Part shown: positions 1-7,665 of the stretch, in pieces
Layout: the number at the start of each line of letters is the position of its first letter
Numbering within the stretch: the first letter of the stretch is position 1
Origin: Streptomyces sp. NBC_00390
GTDB taxonomy: Bacteria > Actinomycetota > Actinomycetes > Streptomycetales > Streptomycetaceae
NCBI RefSeq assembly: GCF_036057275.1
Contig: NZ_CP107945.1
Span: 3,410,001 to 3,474,000 of the forward strand
Direction: 5' to 3'
DNA length: 64,000 nucleotides
Program-made: the position numbers and the translations under genes
The notes under the pieces: generated by a model
What the model saw: the letters and a program-made list of their open reading frames with translations, nothing else
Told to the model about the DNA's origin: nothing
Databases searched by the model: none

Positions 1-937
1 GGGTGGTGCAGATGGAGCCCGGGCCCACGCCGACCTTGATGCCGTCGACGCCGGAGTCGATGAGCGCCTGGGCGCCGTCGCGGGTGGCGATGTTGCCGCC
101 GATGACGTCGACGGCCGAGTTCGACTTGATCTTGGCGACCATGTCGCCGACCAGCTTGGAGTGGCCGTGTGCGGTGTCGACGACGATGAAGTCGACGCCC
201 GCCTCGACCAGTGCCTGGGCGCGCTCGTACGCGTCTCCCGCGACACCGACGGCGGCGCCGACGAGCAGCCGGCCTTCCTTGTCCTTGGCGGCGTTCGGGT
301 ACTGCTCGGCCTTGACGAAGTCCTTGACCGTGATCAGGCCCTTGAGGATGCCCGCGCCGTCGACCAGCGGAAGCTTCTCGATCTTGTGCCGGCGCAGCAG
401 CTCCATGGCGTCCACACCGGAGATCCCGACCTTGCCGGTGACCAGCGGCATCGGGGTCATGACCTCGCGCACCTGGCGGCCGCGGTCCGACTCGAAGGCC
501 ATGTCGCGGTTGGTGACGATGCCCAGCAGCTTGCCCGCGCCGTCCGTGACCGGCACACCGCTGATACGGAACTTGGCGCACAGCCGGTCGGCGTCGGCGA
601 GCGTCGCGTCCGGGTTCACCGTGATCGGGTCGGTGACCATGCCGGACTCGGAGCGCTTGACCAGGTCGACCTGGTTGGCCTGGTCGGCGATCGAGAGATT
701 GCGGTGCAGCACACCGGCGCCGCCCTGGCGGGCCATGGAGATGGCCATACGCGCCTCGGTCACCTTGTCCATGGCGGCGGACAGCAGCGGGATGTTCACC
801 CGCACGTTCTTCGAGATGTACGAGGAGGTGTCGATCTGGTCGGGCGCCATGTCAGAGGCACCCGGCAGCAGCAGCACATCGTCGTAGGTCAGCCCGAGTG
901 TCGCGAATTTCTCGGGCACTCCGTCGACGTTGGTCAT
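1..937 (-). CDS. guaB: IMP dehydrogenase, 3' end cut off by the window
   Basis: IMP dehydrogenase oxidises IMP to XMP with NAD+, the committed step of GMP synthesis in the cytosol. About 312 N-terminal codons are present. The reading starts MTNVDGVPEKFATLG, followed by the substrate-barrel start TYDDVLLLPG, a CBS-pair insert at roughly residues 95-215, and the loop GVGPGSICTT, which contains the catalytic Cys and where the window ends. The ATG at 937 is preceded by GGAAGG-type Shine-Dalgarno sequence about 6 nt away. The gene lies downstream of the sigma factor and bldM on the same strand, the usual Streptomyces order. The family assignment is certain; only the C-terminal third is missing. 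Confidence 0.97.
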   Translation of the reverse strand, partial: MTNVDGVPEKFATLGLTYDDVLLLPGASDMAPDQIDTSSYISKNVRVNIPLLSAAMDKVTEARMAISMARQGGAGVLHRNLSIADQANQVDLVKRSESGMVTDPITVNPDATLADADRLCAKFRISGVPVTDGAGKLLGIVTNRDMAFESDRGRQVREVMTPMPLVTGKVGISGVDAMELLRRHKIEKLPLVDGAGILKGLITVKDFVKAEQYPNAAKDKEGRLLVGAAVGVAGDAYERAQALVEAGVDFIVVDTAHGHSKLVGDMVAKIKSNSAVDVIGGNIATRDGAQALIDSGVDGIKVGVGPGSICTT

Positions 938-1034
938 GACACCTTCCCCAATGGCCTTGATCGGTGCGGATGTCCATGCTAACGGGCTCAGCAGCCGTCT
1001 CATTCCACGATCAAGATCAGCAAGCAGCTTTGGA

Positions 1035-1064
1035 TATTTCTACGGACGTTATTTCTACGGACGC
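1035..1064. repeat. 15-bp tandem duplication upstream of guaB
   Basis: The unit TATTTCTACGGACGT (1035-1049) is followed directly by TATTTCTACGGACGC (1050-1064). It lies in the 141-bp gap between the sigma factor stop and the guaB start, and is AT-richer than its surroundings. It could be a duplicated binding site upstream of guaB or simple slippage; nothing else supports either. Confidence 0.75.
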
Positions 1065-1078
1065 GACCGACCTGCGGT

Positions 1079-1756
1079 TCACTGCTCGGCGAGCGCCCGC
1101 AGTCTGCTGAGCGCGCGGTGCTGCGCCACCCGGACAGCGCCCGGCGACATCCCGAGCATCTGGCCGGTCTCCTCGGCGGTCAGGCCCACCGCGACCCGCA
1201 GCACCAGCAGCTCCCGCTGATTTTCCGGCAGATTGGCGAGGAGCTTCTTGGCCCACTCCGCGTCGTCGCTGAGCAGCGCGCGCTCCTCGGGGCCGAGCGA
1301 GTCGTCCGGCCGCTCGGGCATCTCGTCGGACGGCACGGCCGTCGAGCCCGGATGCCGCATGGCGGCACGCTGCAGATCGGCGACCTTGTGGGAGGCGATG
1401 GCGAAGACGAACGCCTCGAACGGCCGCCCGGTGTCCTTGTAGCGCGGCAGCGCCATCAGCACCGCGACGCAGACCTCCTGTGCGAGGTCCTCCACGAAGT
1501 GGCGCGCGTCGCCGGGCAGCCGGTTGAGCCGCGAGCGGCAGAAACGCAGCGCGAGCGGGTGCACATGCGCGAGCAGGTCGTGCGTGGCCTGCTCGTCGCC
1601 GTCGACGGCACGGTGCACCAGCGCACCGATGGCCCCCTGGGCGGTCGCCGCCTCGTCGTCACGCATCGGTCCATGGTGCCTTGGCGGCTGCTGGTCCGTC
1701 GCACTGCGTCCGTACTTGTGCACCGAAGCGTTATGAGTTGGCACGCCAGAAGTCAT
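1079..1756 (-). CDS. shbA: ECF-type RNA polymerase sigma factor, ShbA/SigD-like
   Basis: A 225-aa sigma factor with a region 2 helix set ([18 protein letters not shown], then an [13 protein letters not shown] segment) and a C-terminal region 4 helix-turn-helix ([20 protein letters not shown]). Its position between guaB and bldM is that of the Streptomyces gene whose product, ShbA, directs transcription of the principal sigma gene hrdB in S. griseus, and of sigD beside guaB in mycobacteria. That role is inferred from synteny and family, not shown here. I chose the ATG at 1756 because GGGAGGG lies about 8 nt upstream; an ATG at 1666 (195 aa) has no clear ribosome site. The first 30 residues are low-complexity and may be non-conserved. 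Confidence 0.85.
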   Translation of the reverse strand: MTSGVPTHNASVHKYGRSATDQQPPRHHGPMRDDEAATAQGAIGALVHRAVDGDEQATHDLLAHVHPLALRFCRSRLNRLPGDARHFVEDLAQEVCVAVLMALPRYKDTGRPFEAFVFAIASHKVADLQRAAMRHPGSTAVPSDEMPERPDDSLGPEERALLSDDAEWAKKLLANLPENQRELLVLRVAVGLTAEETGQMLGMSPGAVRVAQHRALSRLRALAEQ

Positions 1757-1859
1757 CTCGTGCGCCCTCCCCTCCCGCTCGACCGACACGTCCCCGAGGA
1801 ACTCCACATCTCAAGCATGCGGCATCGCGCGGGAAACGGATGCCCTCGAGCATGCGTCA

Positions 1860-1885
1860 CCCCGCCCGCATACGAACGGGCGGGG
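1860..1885 (-). terminator. Terminator hairpin after bldM
   Basis: A perfect 9-bp inverted repeat, CCCCGCCCG (1860-1868) and CGGGCGGGG (1877-1885), with an 8-nt loop, lies 37 nt beyond the bldM stop. It should separate bldM transcription from the sigma factor gene. As usual in Streptomyces there is no long U-tract. Confidence 0.75.
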
Positions 1886-1922
1886 TTTGCCGTACCCCAG
1901 GGGCAGCCCACTCCTCCGGGAC

Positions 1923-2534
1923 CTAGCGGACCAGGCCCCAGCGGAATCCGAGCGCCACCGCATGCGCCCGGTCCGAGGCACCGAGCTTCTTGAACAGGCG
2001 CCTGGCGTGCGTCTTGACCGTGTCCTCGGACAGGAAGAGCTCGCGTCCGATCTCGGCGTTCGACCGGCCGTGGCTCATGCCCTCGAGCACCTGGATCTCA
2101 CGCGCGGTGAGTGTGGGCGCAGCGCCCATCTCGGCCGAGCGCAGCCGCCGCGGGGCGAGCCGCCAGGTGGGATCGGCCAGCGCCTGGGTGACCGTCGCGC
2201 GCAGCTCGGCGCGCGAGGCGTCCTTGTGCAGATACCCGCGGGCTCCGGCGGCCACCGCGAGCGCGACACCGTCGAGGTCCTCGGCGACGGTGAGCATGAT
2301 GATCCGGGCGCCGGGGTCGGCGGAAAGCAGCCGGCGGACGGTCTCGACGCCGCCCAGTCCGGGCATGCGTACGTCCATCAGAATCAGATCCGAACGATCG
2401 GCGCCCCAGCGGCGGAGGACTTCCTCGCCGTTGGCCGCGGTCGTCACGCGCTCGACACCGGGCACGGTCGCAACCGCCCGGCGGAGCGCCTCTCGGGCAA
2501 GCGGGGAGTCGTCGCAGACGAGGACGGATGTCAT
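1923..2534 (-). CDS. bldM: BldM, orphan LuxR/NarL-type response regulator of development
   Basis: A 203-aa protein with a receiver domain (residues 1-120: acidic pair D8-D9, Asp54 in LILMDVRMPG, Lys in GYLHKDAS) and a LuxR-type helix-turn-helix (about 140-200; LTAREIQVLEGMSHG). In Streptomyces BldM is a developmental transcription factor that acts as a homodimer or with WhiI. It has no cognate kinase, and Asp54 is reported as dispensable. The length, the neighbour whiD and the sigma-BldN-type promoter upstream all fit. The ATG at 2534 is the conserved start. Cytoplasmic, DNA-binding. Confidence 0.96.
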   Translation of the reverse strand: MTSVLVCDDSPLAREALRRAVATVPGVERVTTAANGEEVLRRWGADRSDLILMDVRMPGLGGVETVRRLLSADPGARIIMLTVAEDLDGVALAVAAGARGYLHKDASRAELRATVTQALADPTWRLAPRRLRSAEMGAAPTLTAREIQVLEGMSHGRSNAEIGRELFLSEDTVKTHARRLFKKLGASDRAHAVALGFRWGLVR

Positions 2535-2659
2535 GGCCGCCCTCCGCAGCTGATGCGCGTCACCTTGTGCCTCCAGGCTGGGTACGTTTCGTCACCTGTG
2601 CGGTTGAACGCTCTCGGACATGTGCCCTAGAGCTTGTTGTTTCAACCGCCTCCGCACTC

Positions 2660-2687
2660 TCAACGACGGTCACTCGAAAGAGTTACG
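2660..2687 (-). promoter_or_regulatory. sigma-BldN-type promoter of bldM
   Basis: On the minus strand the sequence reads CGTAAC (2687-2682), 16 nt, then CGTTGA (2665-2660). This equals the published -35/-10 consensus of sigma-BldN, which drives bldM promoter P1. The -10 lies about 125 nt upstream of the bldM ATG, leaving a long leader. The match is seen directly; the sigma assignment comes from known biology. Confidence 0.85.
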
Positions 2688-2840
2688 GGTCGGACGGGCG
2701 CCTTCGGCACACAACGCGAGGGGCGCGCACGGGGCGAGGTGCCGCAGATCATCTGCCCTCCACCCAGAGGCTATGCCCCATTCAGCGGCTTTCCTTCCCT
2801 TTTCGCAGTGTCTATGGCTAGATTCGCAATGAGTCATATT

Positions 2841-2865
2841 TACATCTACTTACATAGTAGATGTA
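2841..2865. promoter_or_regulatory. Perfect 25-bp palindrome upstream of whiD
   Basis: Arms TACATCTACT (2841-2850) and AGTAGATGTA (2856-2865) are exact reverse complements around the 5-nt spacer TACAT. The site is 109 bp upstream of the whiD ATG and 306 bp upstream of bldM. It is AT-rich in a GC-rich genome and looks like an operator for a dimeric regulator, or overlaps a promoter. The binding protein is unknown. Confidence 0.7.
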
Positions 2866-2974
2866 CGGTCGTTGGCACGGCGCGGGTGCCCGATCCGGCA
2901 GGCATGGGGCCGGGAGCCCGTCCGGTCCGACCTGTCCTGTATCCACTCAGCACGGTTTCAAGGGGACATGCGCT

Positions 2975-3298
2975 ATGGCAGATTTCTCTCGCCTTCCCGG
3001 ACCCAACGCCGATCTGTGGGACTGGCAGCTCCTCGCGGCATGCCGCGGGGTCGACAGCTCGCTCTTCTTCCACCCGGAGGGTGAGCGGGGCGCAGCGCGA
3101 AGCGCGCGTGAGAACTCGGCGAAAGAGGTCTGCATGAGGTGCCCGGTCCGGGCGGAGTGTGCGGCGCATGCGCTGGCGGTGCGCGAGCCGTACGGCGTCT
3201 GGGGCGGCCTGACGGAGGACGAGCGCGAGGAGCTCATGGGACGCGCACGCCATCGGCTGATCCCGGCCACGAGCGCAGGAGGTTCTGCGCACGGCTGA
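2975..3298 (+). CDS. whiD: WhiD, WhiB-like [4Fe-4S] sporulation regulator
   Basis: A 107-aa WhiB-like protein. The four cluster-binding cysteines are C23, C53, C56 and C62 (spacing C-x29-C-x2-C-x5-C), followed by the G-V/I-W-G-G turn (GVWGG, 74-78) and a basic C-terminal tail (GRARHR). Family members carry a [4Fe-4S] cluster and bind region 4 of the principal sigma factor; WhiD is needed for spore septation and maturation in Streptomyces. The ATG at 2975 has AGGGGAC 7 nt upstream; an upstream in-frame start at 2861 would add unlikely sequence. Gene position next to bldM identifies it as whiD rather than another wbl paralogue. Confidence 0.94.
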   Translation: MADFSRLPGPNADLWDWQLLAACRGVDSSLFFHPEGERGAARSARENSAKEVCMRCPVRAECAAHALAVREPYGVWGGLTEDEREELMGRARHRLIPATSAGGSAHG

Positions 3299-3418
3299 CA
3301 CCCGCCCTCACTCCCTTACCGAAGAAACGTTCCTGCACCGACTCCCGGCGCACCTGGGGGTCGATGCGGCATGTTCGGGCGGTGAACGGTCACGGCGGGG
3401 CGCCGCACGGCAGGTCCG

Positions 3419-4318
3419 TCAGCGGGCGGCGGCGCGGGTCAGCTCGTCCAGGGTCGCGGCGACCGCAGGGACCTGGGCCAGATCCGCAAGCGTGAGGGCG
3501 ACGATCTCGCGGGCGACGGCCGGTTCGACGGTGACCGTGCGGGCGCCCCTGGGGCGTACGGACTCGATGGCGAGCTCGGGCAGCACCGCGACGCCCAGGC
3601 CCGCGCCGACCAGGCCGGCCACCGCCGGGTAGTCGTCGGTGGCGAAGTCGATCCGGGGGGTGAAGCCCGCCGCCTCGCAGACATCGACGAGCTGGCGGCG
3701 GCAGCGCGGGCAGCCCGCGATCCACGGCTCGTCCGCGAGATCGCCGATGGCGACAGTGTCCGCCTCGGCGAGCCGATGCCCCTCGGGGACCAGACCGACG
3801 AGCCGGTCGGTGAGCAGAGGACGGACGACCAGGTCGGCCCACTCCGCGTCCGCGCCGGCCGCTTCGCCGTACCGGAACGCGAGCGCCACATCGCAGTCGC
3901 CGTCGCGCAGCATCTCGACCGAGCGGGGCGGTTCGGCGTCGACGAGTGAGACCCGGGTGCCGGGGTGGGCGGCGCGCAGCGCCGCGAGTGCCGTGGGCAC
4001 CAGCGTCGAGCTGCCGCTGGGGAACGAGACCAGCCGGACTCTTCCCGCCCGCAGACCGGCGATGGCGGCGATCTCCTCCTCGGCCGCGGTGAGCCCGGCG
4101 AGGATGCCCGCCGCATGGCGTACCAGCGCCTCGCCGGCCTGGGTCAGGCGCATCTCACGGCCCGTGCGGATCAGCAGCGGAGTCCCGGCGGAGGTCTCCA
4201 GCGCCTTCATCTGCTGGCTGACCGCAGGTTGTGTGCAGCCCAGTTCCCGCGCGGCTGCGGAGAACGAACCGGTGGCGGCGACAGCACGCAGGACGCGGAG
4301 ATGACGGGCTTCGATCAC
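3419..4318 (-). CDS. LysR-family transcriptional regulator
   Basis: A 299-aa LysR regulator. The N-terminal winged helix-turn-helix covers residues 1-60 (LRVLRAVAATGSFSAAARE, TQPAVSQQMKALE); the periplasmic-binding-like effector domain covers about 88-295. I take the GTG at 4318 (VIEARHLRVL); an open frame continues upstream but crosses the neighbouring divergent gene and has no family similarity. It faces the MOSC gene with 81 bp between the starts, the classic LysR layout, so that gene is its most likely target besides itself. The effector is not predictable. Confidence 0.9.
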   Translation of the reverse strand: MIEARHLRVLRAVAATGSFSAAARELGCTQPAVSQQMKALETSAGTPLLIRTGREMRLTQAGEALVRHAAGILAGLTAAEEEIAAIAGLRAGRVRLVSFPSGSSTLVPTALAALRAAHPGTRVSLVDAEPPRSVEMLRDGDCDVALAFRYGEAAGADAEWADLVVRPLLTDRLVGLVPEGHRLAEADTVAIGDLADEPWIAGCPRCRRQLVDVCEAAGFTPRIDFATDDYPAVAGLVGAGLGVAVLPELAIESVRPRGARTVTVEPAVAREIVALTLADLAQVPAVAATLDELTRAAAR

Positions 4319-4399
4319 CCGTCGATCATAAGGGAGCCTTGGGGAAGGGCGGCATTGTCGAGTGGCTTGTTTGAGGGTGCACCCATTACCGTGGCCGGC

Positions 4400-5080
4400 A
4401 TGAAGCTTCTGACCGTGAACGTGGGACAGCTCAGGACCGTCGACTACGCCGACAACGGCGCGACAGGCATCGACAAGCGTCCGGTCGACGGAGCCGTCCG
4501 CGTCACGGATCCGGGCCCCAAGGGTCAGGGCGGGAGCGGTCTGGCCGGGGACGCGATCAGCGACCTGCGCCATCACGGCGGCACCGACCAGGCGGTGTAC
4601 GCCTTTGCGCGCGAGGATCTCGACCGGTGGGAGAAGGAGCTTGGCCGGCCGCTGCCCAACGGCTCGTTCGGCGAGAACCTCACCACCAGCGGGGTGGACA
4701 TGAGCGGCGCGCGGATCGGGGAGCGCTGGCGGATCGGCGACGATCTGGTGCTCGAGGTGACGAGCGGCCGCATCCCCTGCCGGACGTTCGCGAGCCGGCT
4801 GGACGAGAAGGGCTGGGTCAAGCGCTTCACTCGGGACTGCGCGCCCGGCGCATATCTGCGGGTGATCGAGCCCGGCGAGATCCGCGCCGGCGACCCGGTC
4901 GAGATCGTGCACCGGCCCGGGCACGACGTGACCGTCGTGATGGCCTTCCGCGCCGAGACGGTGGAACGTTCACTGCTGCCGAAGGTGCTGGCGGCCGGAG
5001 AGGCGCTCCACACCGGGCTGCTGCGGGACGCGCGCGCGTACGTGGCCAAGCACGGCGGGGTGTCCGACTCCGTCATATAG
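4400..5080 (+). CDS. MOSC-domain protein (YiiM type)
   Basis: A 226-aa MOSC-domain protein. MOSC proteins bind molybdenum cofactor or pyridoxal phosphate near a conserved cysteine; YiiM-type members reduce N-hydroxylated compounds. Seen here are the N-terminal HHGGTDQAVYAFAREDLD segment, the strand NGSFGENLTT, and the conserved Cys in GRIPCRTFASRL, followed by a C-terminal helical part. The ATG at 4400 is the first start after the divergent LysR gene. No partner reductase gene is adjacent. A role in detoxifying N-hydroxylated compounds is inferred from family only. Confidence 0.88.
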   Translation: MKLLTVNVGQLRTVDYADNGATGIDKRPVDGAVRVTDPGPKGQGGSGLAGDAISDLRHHGGTDQAVYAFAREDLDRWEKELGRPLPNGSFGENLTTSGVDMSGARIGERWRIGDDLVLEVTSGRIPCRTFASRLDEKGWVKRFTRDCAPGAYLRVIEPGEIRAGDPVEIVHRPGHDVTVVMAFRAETVERSLLPKVLAAGEALHTGLLRDARAYVAKHGGVSDSVI

Positions 5081-5171
5081 GGGAAATCCCTTAGAAGCCC
5101 CGGAATTGACTGGGGGGCGGCTGGGGGCGGTCCCCGATGTGCCCGCGAGTGCCGGCCGGGACGCTGGATGC

Positions 5172-6683
5172 ATGTCTCGCTTCAAGCGCGTCCTCATCAC
5201 TCTCACGACCCTTGTCGTGATCGTTGGCCTGGCGCTCGGCGGCGGTTCACTCTGGCTGTTCTCGGACGCCAAGGTGTCCAACGTCGGCGCCGGTTTCAGC
5301 CGTGAGCTCGCCATACCGCCGCTCGCGAAGTCCGCGGTGAAGAGAGATGGCACCCGGGTCTTCGACCTGACGATGCAGGCCGGTCAGAAGGAGTTCAGGC
5401 CGGGGCTGAAGACGCCCACCTGGGGATTCAACGGGGCCTTCCTCGGGCCGACGCTGCGCGCGGAGCGGGGCGAGAAGGTCCAGGTGCGGATCAAGAACAA
5501 GCTGGGCGAGGAGTCCACCGTGCACTGGCACGGTATGCATCTGCCCGCGAAGATGGACGGCGGCCCGCACCAGATGATCGCGCCCGGCGCGACCTGGAGC
5601 CCGCACTGGACCGTGGACCAGCCGGCCGCCAGCCTCTGGTACCACCCGCATCCGCACGGCAGGACGGAGCGGCATGTGCAGCGGGGATTGGCCGGGATGT
5701 TCCTGCTCGACGACGCGAACTCGACACGGCTCGCGCTGCCGAAGCGGTACGGGGTGGACGACCTGCCGGTCATCGTGCAGGACGTCCGCTTCGACGGCGC
5801 GAAGTTCGACAGCGGCCACAAGCTGATGCGCAACGTCGGCTTCCTCGGCGACCGGACCATGGTCAACGGCACCCTCGACCCGTACAAGGAGGTGGGCGAC
5901 GAGCTGGTGCGGCTGCGGCTGCTCAATGCCTCGACCGCCCGCACCTATGACTTCGGATTCTCCGACAACAGGAAGTTCTCACTGGTCGGCACCGACGGCG
6001 GACTCCTGGAGAAGGCGGTCGCCCTCGACCGGATCCAGCTGTCGCCGGGCGAGCGTGCCGAGACAGTGGTACGGATGAAGCCGGGTGAGCGAACCGTACT
6101 GCGCAGCTATCCGCAGACCAACTACGGGGACTTCTGGCAGAGCCGGTTCAGCGGCGCGGACGACACCTTCGACGTGCTGGAGTTGCGTGCCAAGGACACC
6201 CTGCGGCCCTCCCCCGGCATCCCCGCCAGGCTCGGCGAGCCAGAGGTGCCGGACGGCTCGGACTCGGTGCGCGAGCGGTCCTTCGGTCTGTTGATGTCAG
6301 GGATAAACGGTCGGCCGATGGCCATGGACCGGATAGACCAGACCGTCGTCCGCGGCACGGCCGAGACCTGGACGGTGCGCAACGACGACGGCGTCCCGCA
6401 CAACTTCCATGTCCACGACGTGCAGTTCCGGGTGCTGGAGGTGGACGGCAAGCAGCCGCCGCCGGAACTGCGCGGGGCCAAGGACACGGTGTTCGTGCCG
6501 GGAAGTCAGACCGTGAAGCTCGCGATGCGGTTCACCGGGCCGGCCGATCCGGACACCCCGTACATGTACCACTGTCACCTGCTGTATCACGAGGACATAG
6601 GGATGATGGGCCAGTTCGTGGTCGTCGAGAAGGGCCAGAAGGCGGGCACGGTGCGTACGCCGCACTCACACGTGGGGCACTAA
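5172..6683 (+). CDS. Membrane-anchored multicopper oxidase
   Basis: A 503-aa multicopper oxidase of the three-cupredoxin-domain (CueO/CotA-like) group. These enzymes oxidise phenols or metal ions and reduce O2 to water outside the membrane. The N-terminus is an uncleaved signal anchor (VLITLTTLVVIVGLALGGG, about 8-28). All four copper motifs are present: HWHGMH, WYHPHPHG, HNFHVHD and HCHLLYHEDIGMM. The last carries the Cys of the type 1 copper and its Met axial ligand. The ATG at 5172 gives a normal signal anchor; earlier starts add a long unlikely leader. The substrate is unknown; copper tolerance is one possibility. Confidence 0.93.
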   Translation: MSRFKRVLITLTTLVVIVGLALGGGSLWLFSDAKVSNVGAGFSRELAIPPLAKSAVKRDGTRVFDLTMQAGQKEFRPGLKTPTWGFNGAFLGPTLRAERGEKVQVRIKNKLGEESTVHWHGMHLPAKMDGGPHQMIAPGATWSPHWTVDQPAASLWYHPHPHGRTERHVQRGLAGMFLLDDANSTRLALPKRYGVDDLPVIVQDVRFDGAKFDSGHKLMRNVGFLGDRTMVNGTLDPYKEVGDELVRLRLLNASTARTYDFGFSDNRKFSLVGTDGGLLEKAVALDRIQLSPGERAETVVRMKPGERTVLRSYPQTNYGDFWQSRFSGADDTFDVLELRAKDTLRPSPGIPARLGEPEVPDGSDSVRERSFGLLMSGINGRPMAMDRIDQTVVRGTAETWTVRNDDGVPHNFHVHDVQFRVLEVDGKQPPPELRGAKDTVFVPGSQTVKLAMRFTGPADPDTPYMYHCHLLYHEDIGMMGQFVVVEKGQKAGTVRTPHSHVGH

Positions 6684-6693
6684 CGTGCCGCCT

Positions 6694-7467
6694 ATGACGA
6701 CTGCACTGATTACGGGAGCGACCGCGGGCATCGGCGCTGCGTTCGCACGGCGGCTCGCCGTCGAGGGACGGAACCTGGTGCTGGTGGCTCGTGACACCAA
6801 GCGGCTGCAGGAGCAGGCCACCGAGCTGCACGACAAGCACGGCATCGAGGCGGAGGTGCTGACCGCGGACCTGTCCGAGGAGGGCGGGATCGAGGCGGTC
6901 GCCCGGCGGCTGGCCGACCGGAAGGACCCGGTCGATCTGCTGGTCAACAACGCCGGGTTCGGCAACAAGGGACGCTTCCTCGAGGTCTCCATGGCCGATG
7001 AGCTGACGATGCTCAAGGTGCACTGCGAGGCCGTGCTGCGGCTGACCGCGGCGGCGGCGGAGGCGATGCGGGAGCGCGGCCGGGGCGGTGTGGTCAATGT
7101 GGCGTCGGTGGCGGCGTTCGTGCCGCGCGGCACCTACGGCGCGTCCAAGTCGTGGGTGGTGCAGTTCACCCAGGGAGCGGCACGGGATCTGGCGGGTTCG
7201 GGAGTGCGGCTGATGGCGCTGTGCCCGGGGTTCGTACGGACGGAATTCCATGAGCGGGCCGGGATGGGGACGGACAACATCCCCGGCTGGATGTGGCTGG
7301 ATGTCGACAAGCTGGTGGCGACGGCACTGTCCGACCTGGCCCGGGGAAAGACGCTCTCGATCCCGGACGCGCGGTACAAGGCGCTGATGGGCGTGGTGAA
7401 GCTGGCGCCGCGCGGGCTGCTCGGCGGGGTCAGCTCCCGGGCGGGACGCAAGTACGGTCCGCAGTAG
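6694..7467 (+). CDS. Short-chain dehydrogenase/reductase
   Basis: A 257-aa classical SDR. It shows the Rossmann glycine motif TGATAGIG near the N-terminus, NNAG in the middle, the catalytic Ser in NVASVAAFVP and the YGASK active-site pair. It probably uses NADP(H); the substrate cannot be told. It starts 10 bp after the multicopper oxidase stop, so the two are likely co-transcribed. The ATG at 6694 begins the conserved sequence, but a GTG at 6685 has a better-placed GGGG and adds only MPP. Confidence 0.9.
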   Translation: MTTALITGATAGIGAAFARRLAVEGRNLVLVARDTKRLQEQATELHDKHGIEAEVLTADLSEEGGIEAVARRLADRKDPVDLLVNNAGFGNKGRFLEVSMADELTMLKVHCEAVLRLTAAAAEAMRERGRGGVVNVASVAAFVPRGTYGASKSWVVQFTQGAARDLAGSGVRLMALCPGFVRTEFHERAGMGTDNIPGWMWLDVDKLVATALSDLARGKTLSIPDARYKALMGVVKLAPRGLLGGVSSRAGRKYGPQ

Positions 7468-7540
7468 GCCCGCAGCCGGCCCTTCCACGAGCGGCCCGGC
7501 GGAGGGGCCACCTGCCACGGACGAGGCGCGCTGCCATCTG

Positions 7541-7639
7541 TCACTGCTGCCGCGGCTGCGGATGCGCGCCTCGTACAGCGCGGACGGCCCCGGCCCCGAT
7601 GAGTCCGGCCCTGGGGCCGGGCGAAGCAACGACCGGCAT
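7541..7639 (-). pseudogene. Possible C-terminal remnant of a ROK-family protein
   Basis: The minus strand of the 198-bp gap between the SDR and the hydroxyacid dehydrogenase can be read as a 32-codon segment containing VVASPGPRAGLIGAGAVRAV and ending at a stop at 7541. This pattern (V-V-x-x-x-L/P-G-x-x-A-G-L-I-G-A-A) is typical of the last helix of ROK-family sugar kinases and repressors. No upstream part of such a gene is present because the next gene starts 27 bp away on the other strand. It may be a decayed tail, or chance in GC-rich sequence. Confidence 0.35.
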
Positions 7640-7665
7640 CACTCGCAGAAAGAGGAGCCCGCGTC

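Larger units (their letters stand above)
2535..2974. other. 440-bp divergent bldM-whiD regulatory region
   Basis: This non-coding stretch separates divergent bldM and whiD. It holds the sigma-BldN-type promoter of bldM (2660-2687) and a perfect 25-bp palindrome (2841-2865), with AT-rich sequence at about 2805-2865, unusual for this genome. Open frames crossing it lack family signal and disagree with codon bias, so I see no gene in it. Confidence 0.8.

Noticed and set aside
4319..4924. N-terminal extension of the LysR gene to 501 codons
   Set aside because: It would run through the MOSC gene on the other strand and shows no similarity; the helix-turn-helix starts at the GTG at 4318.
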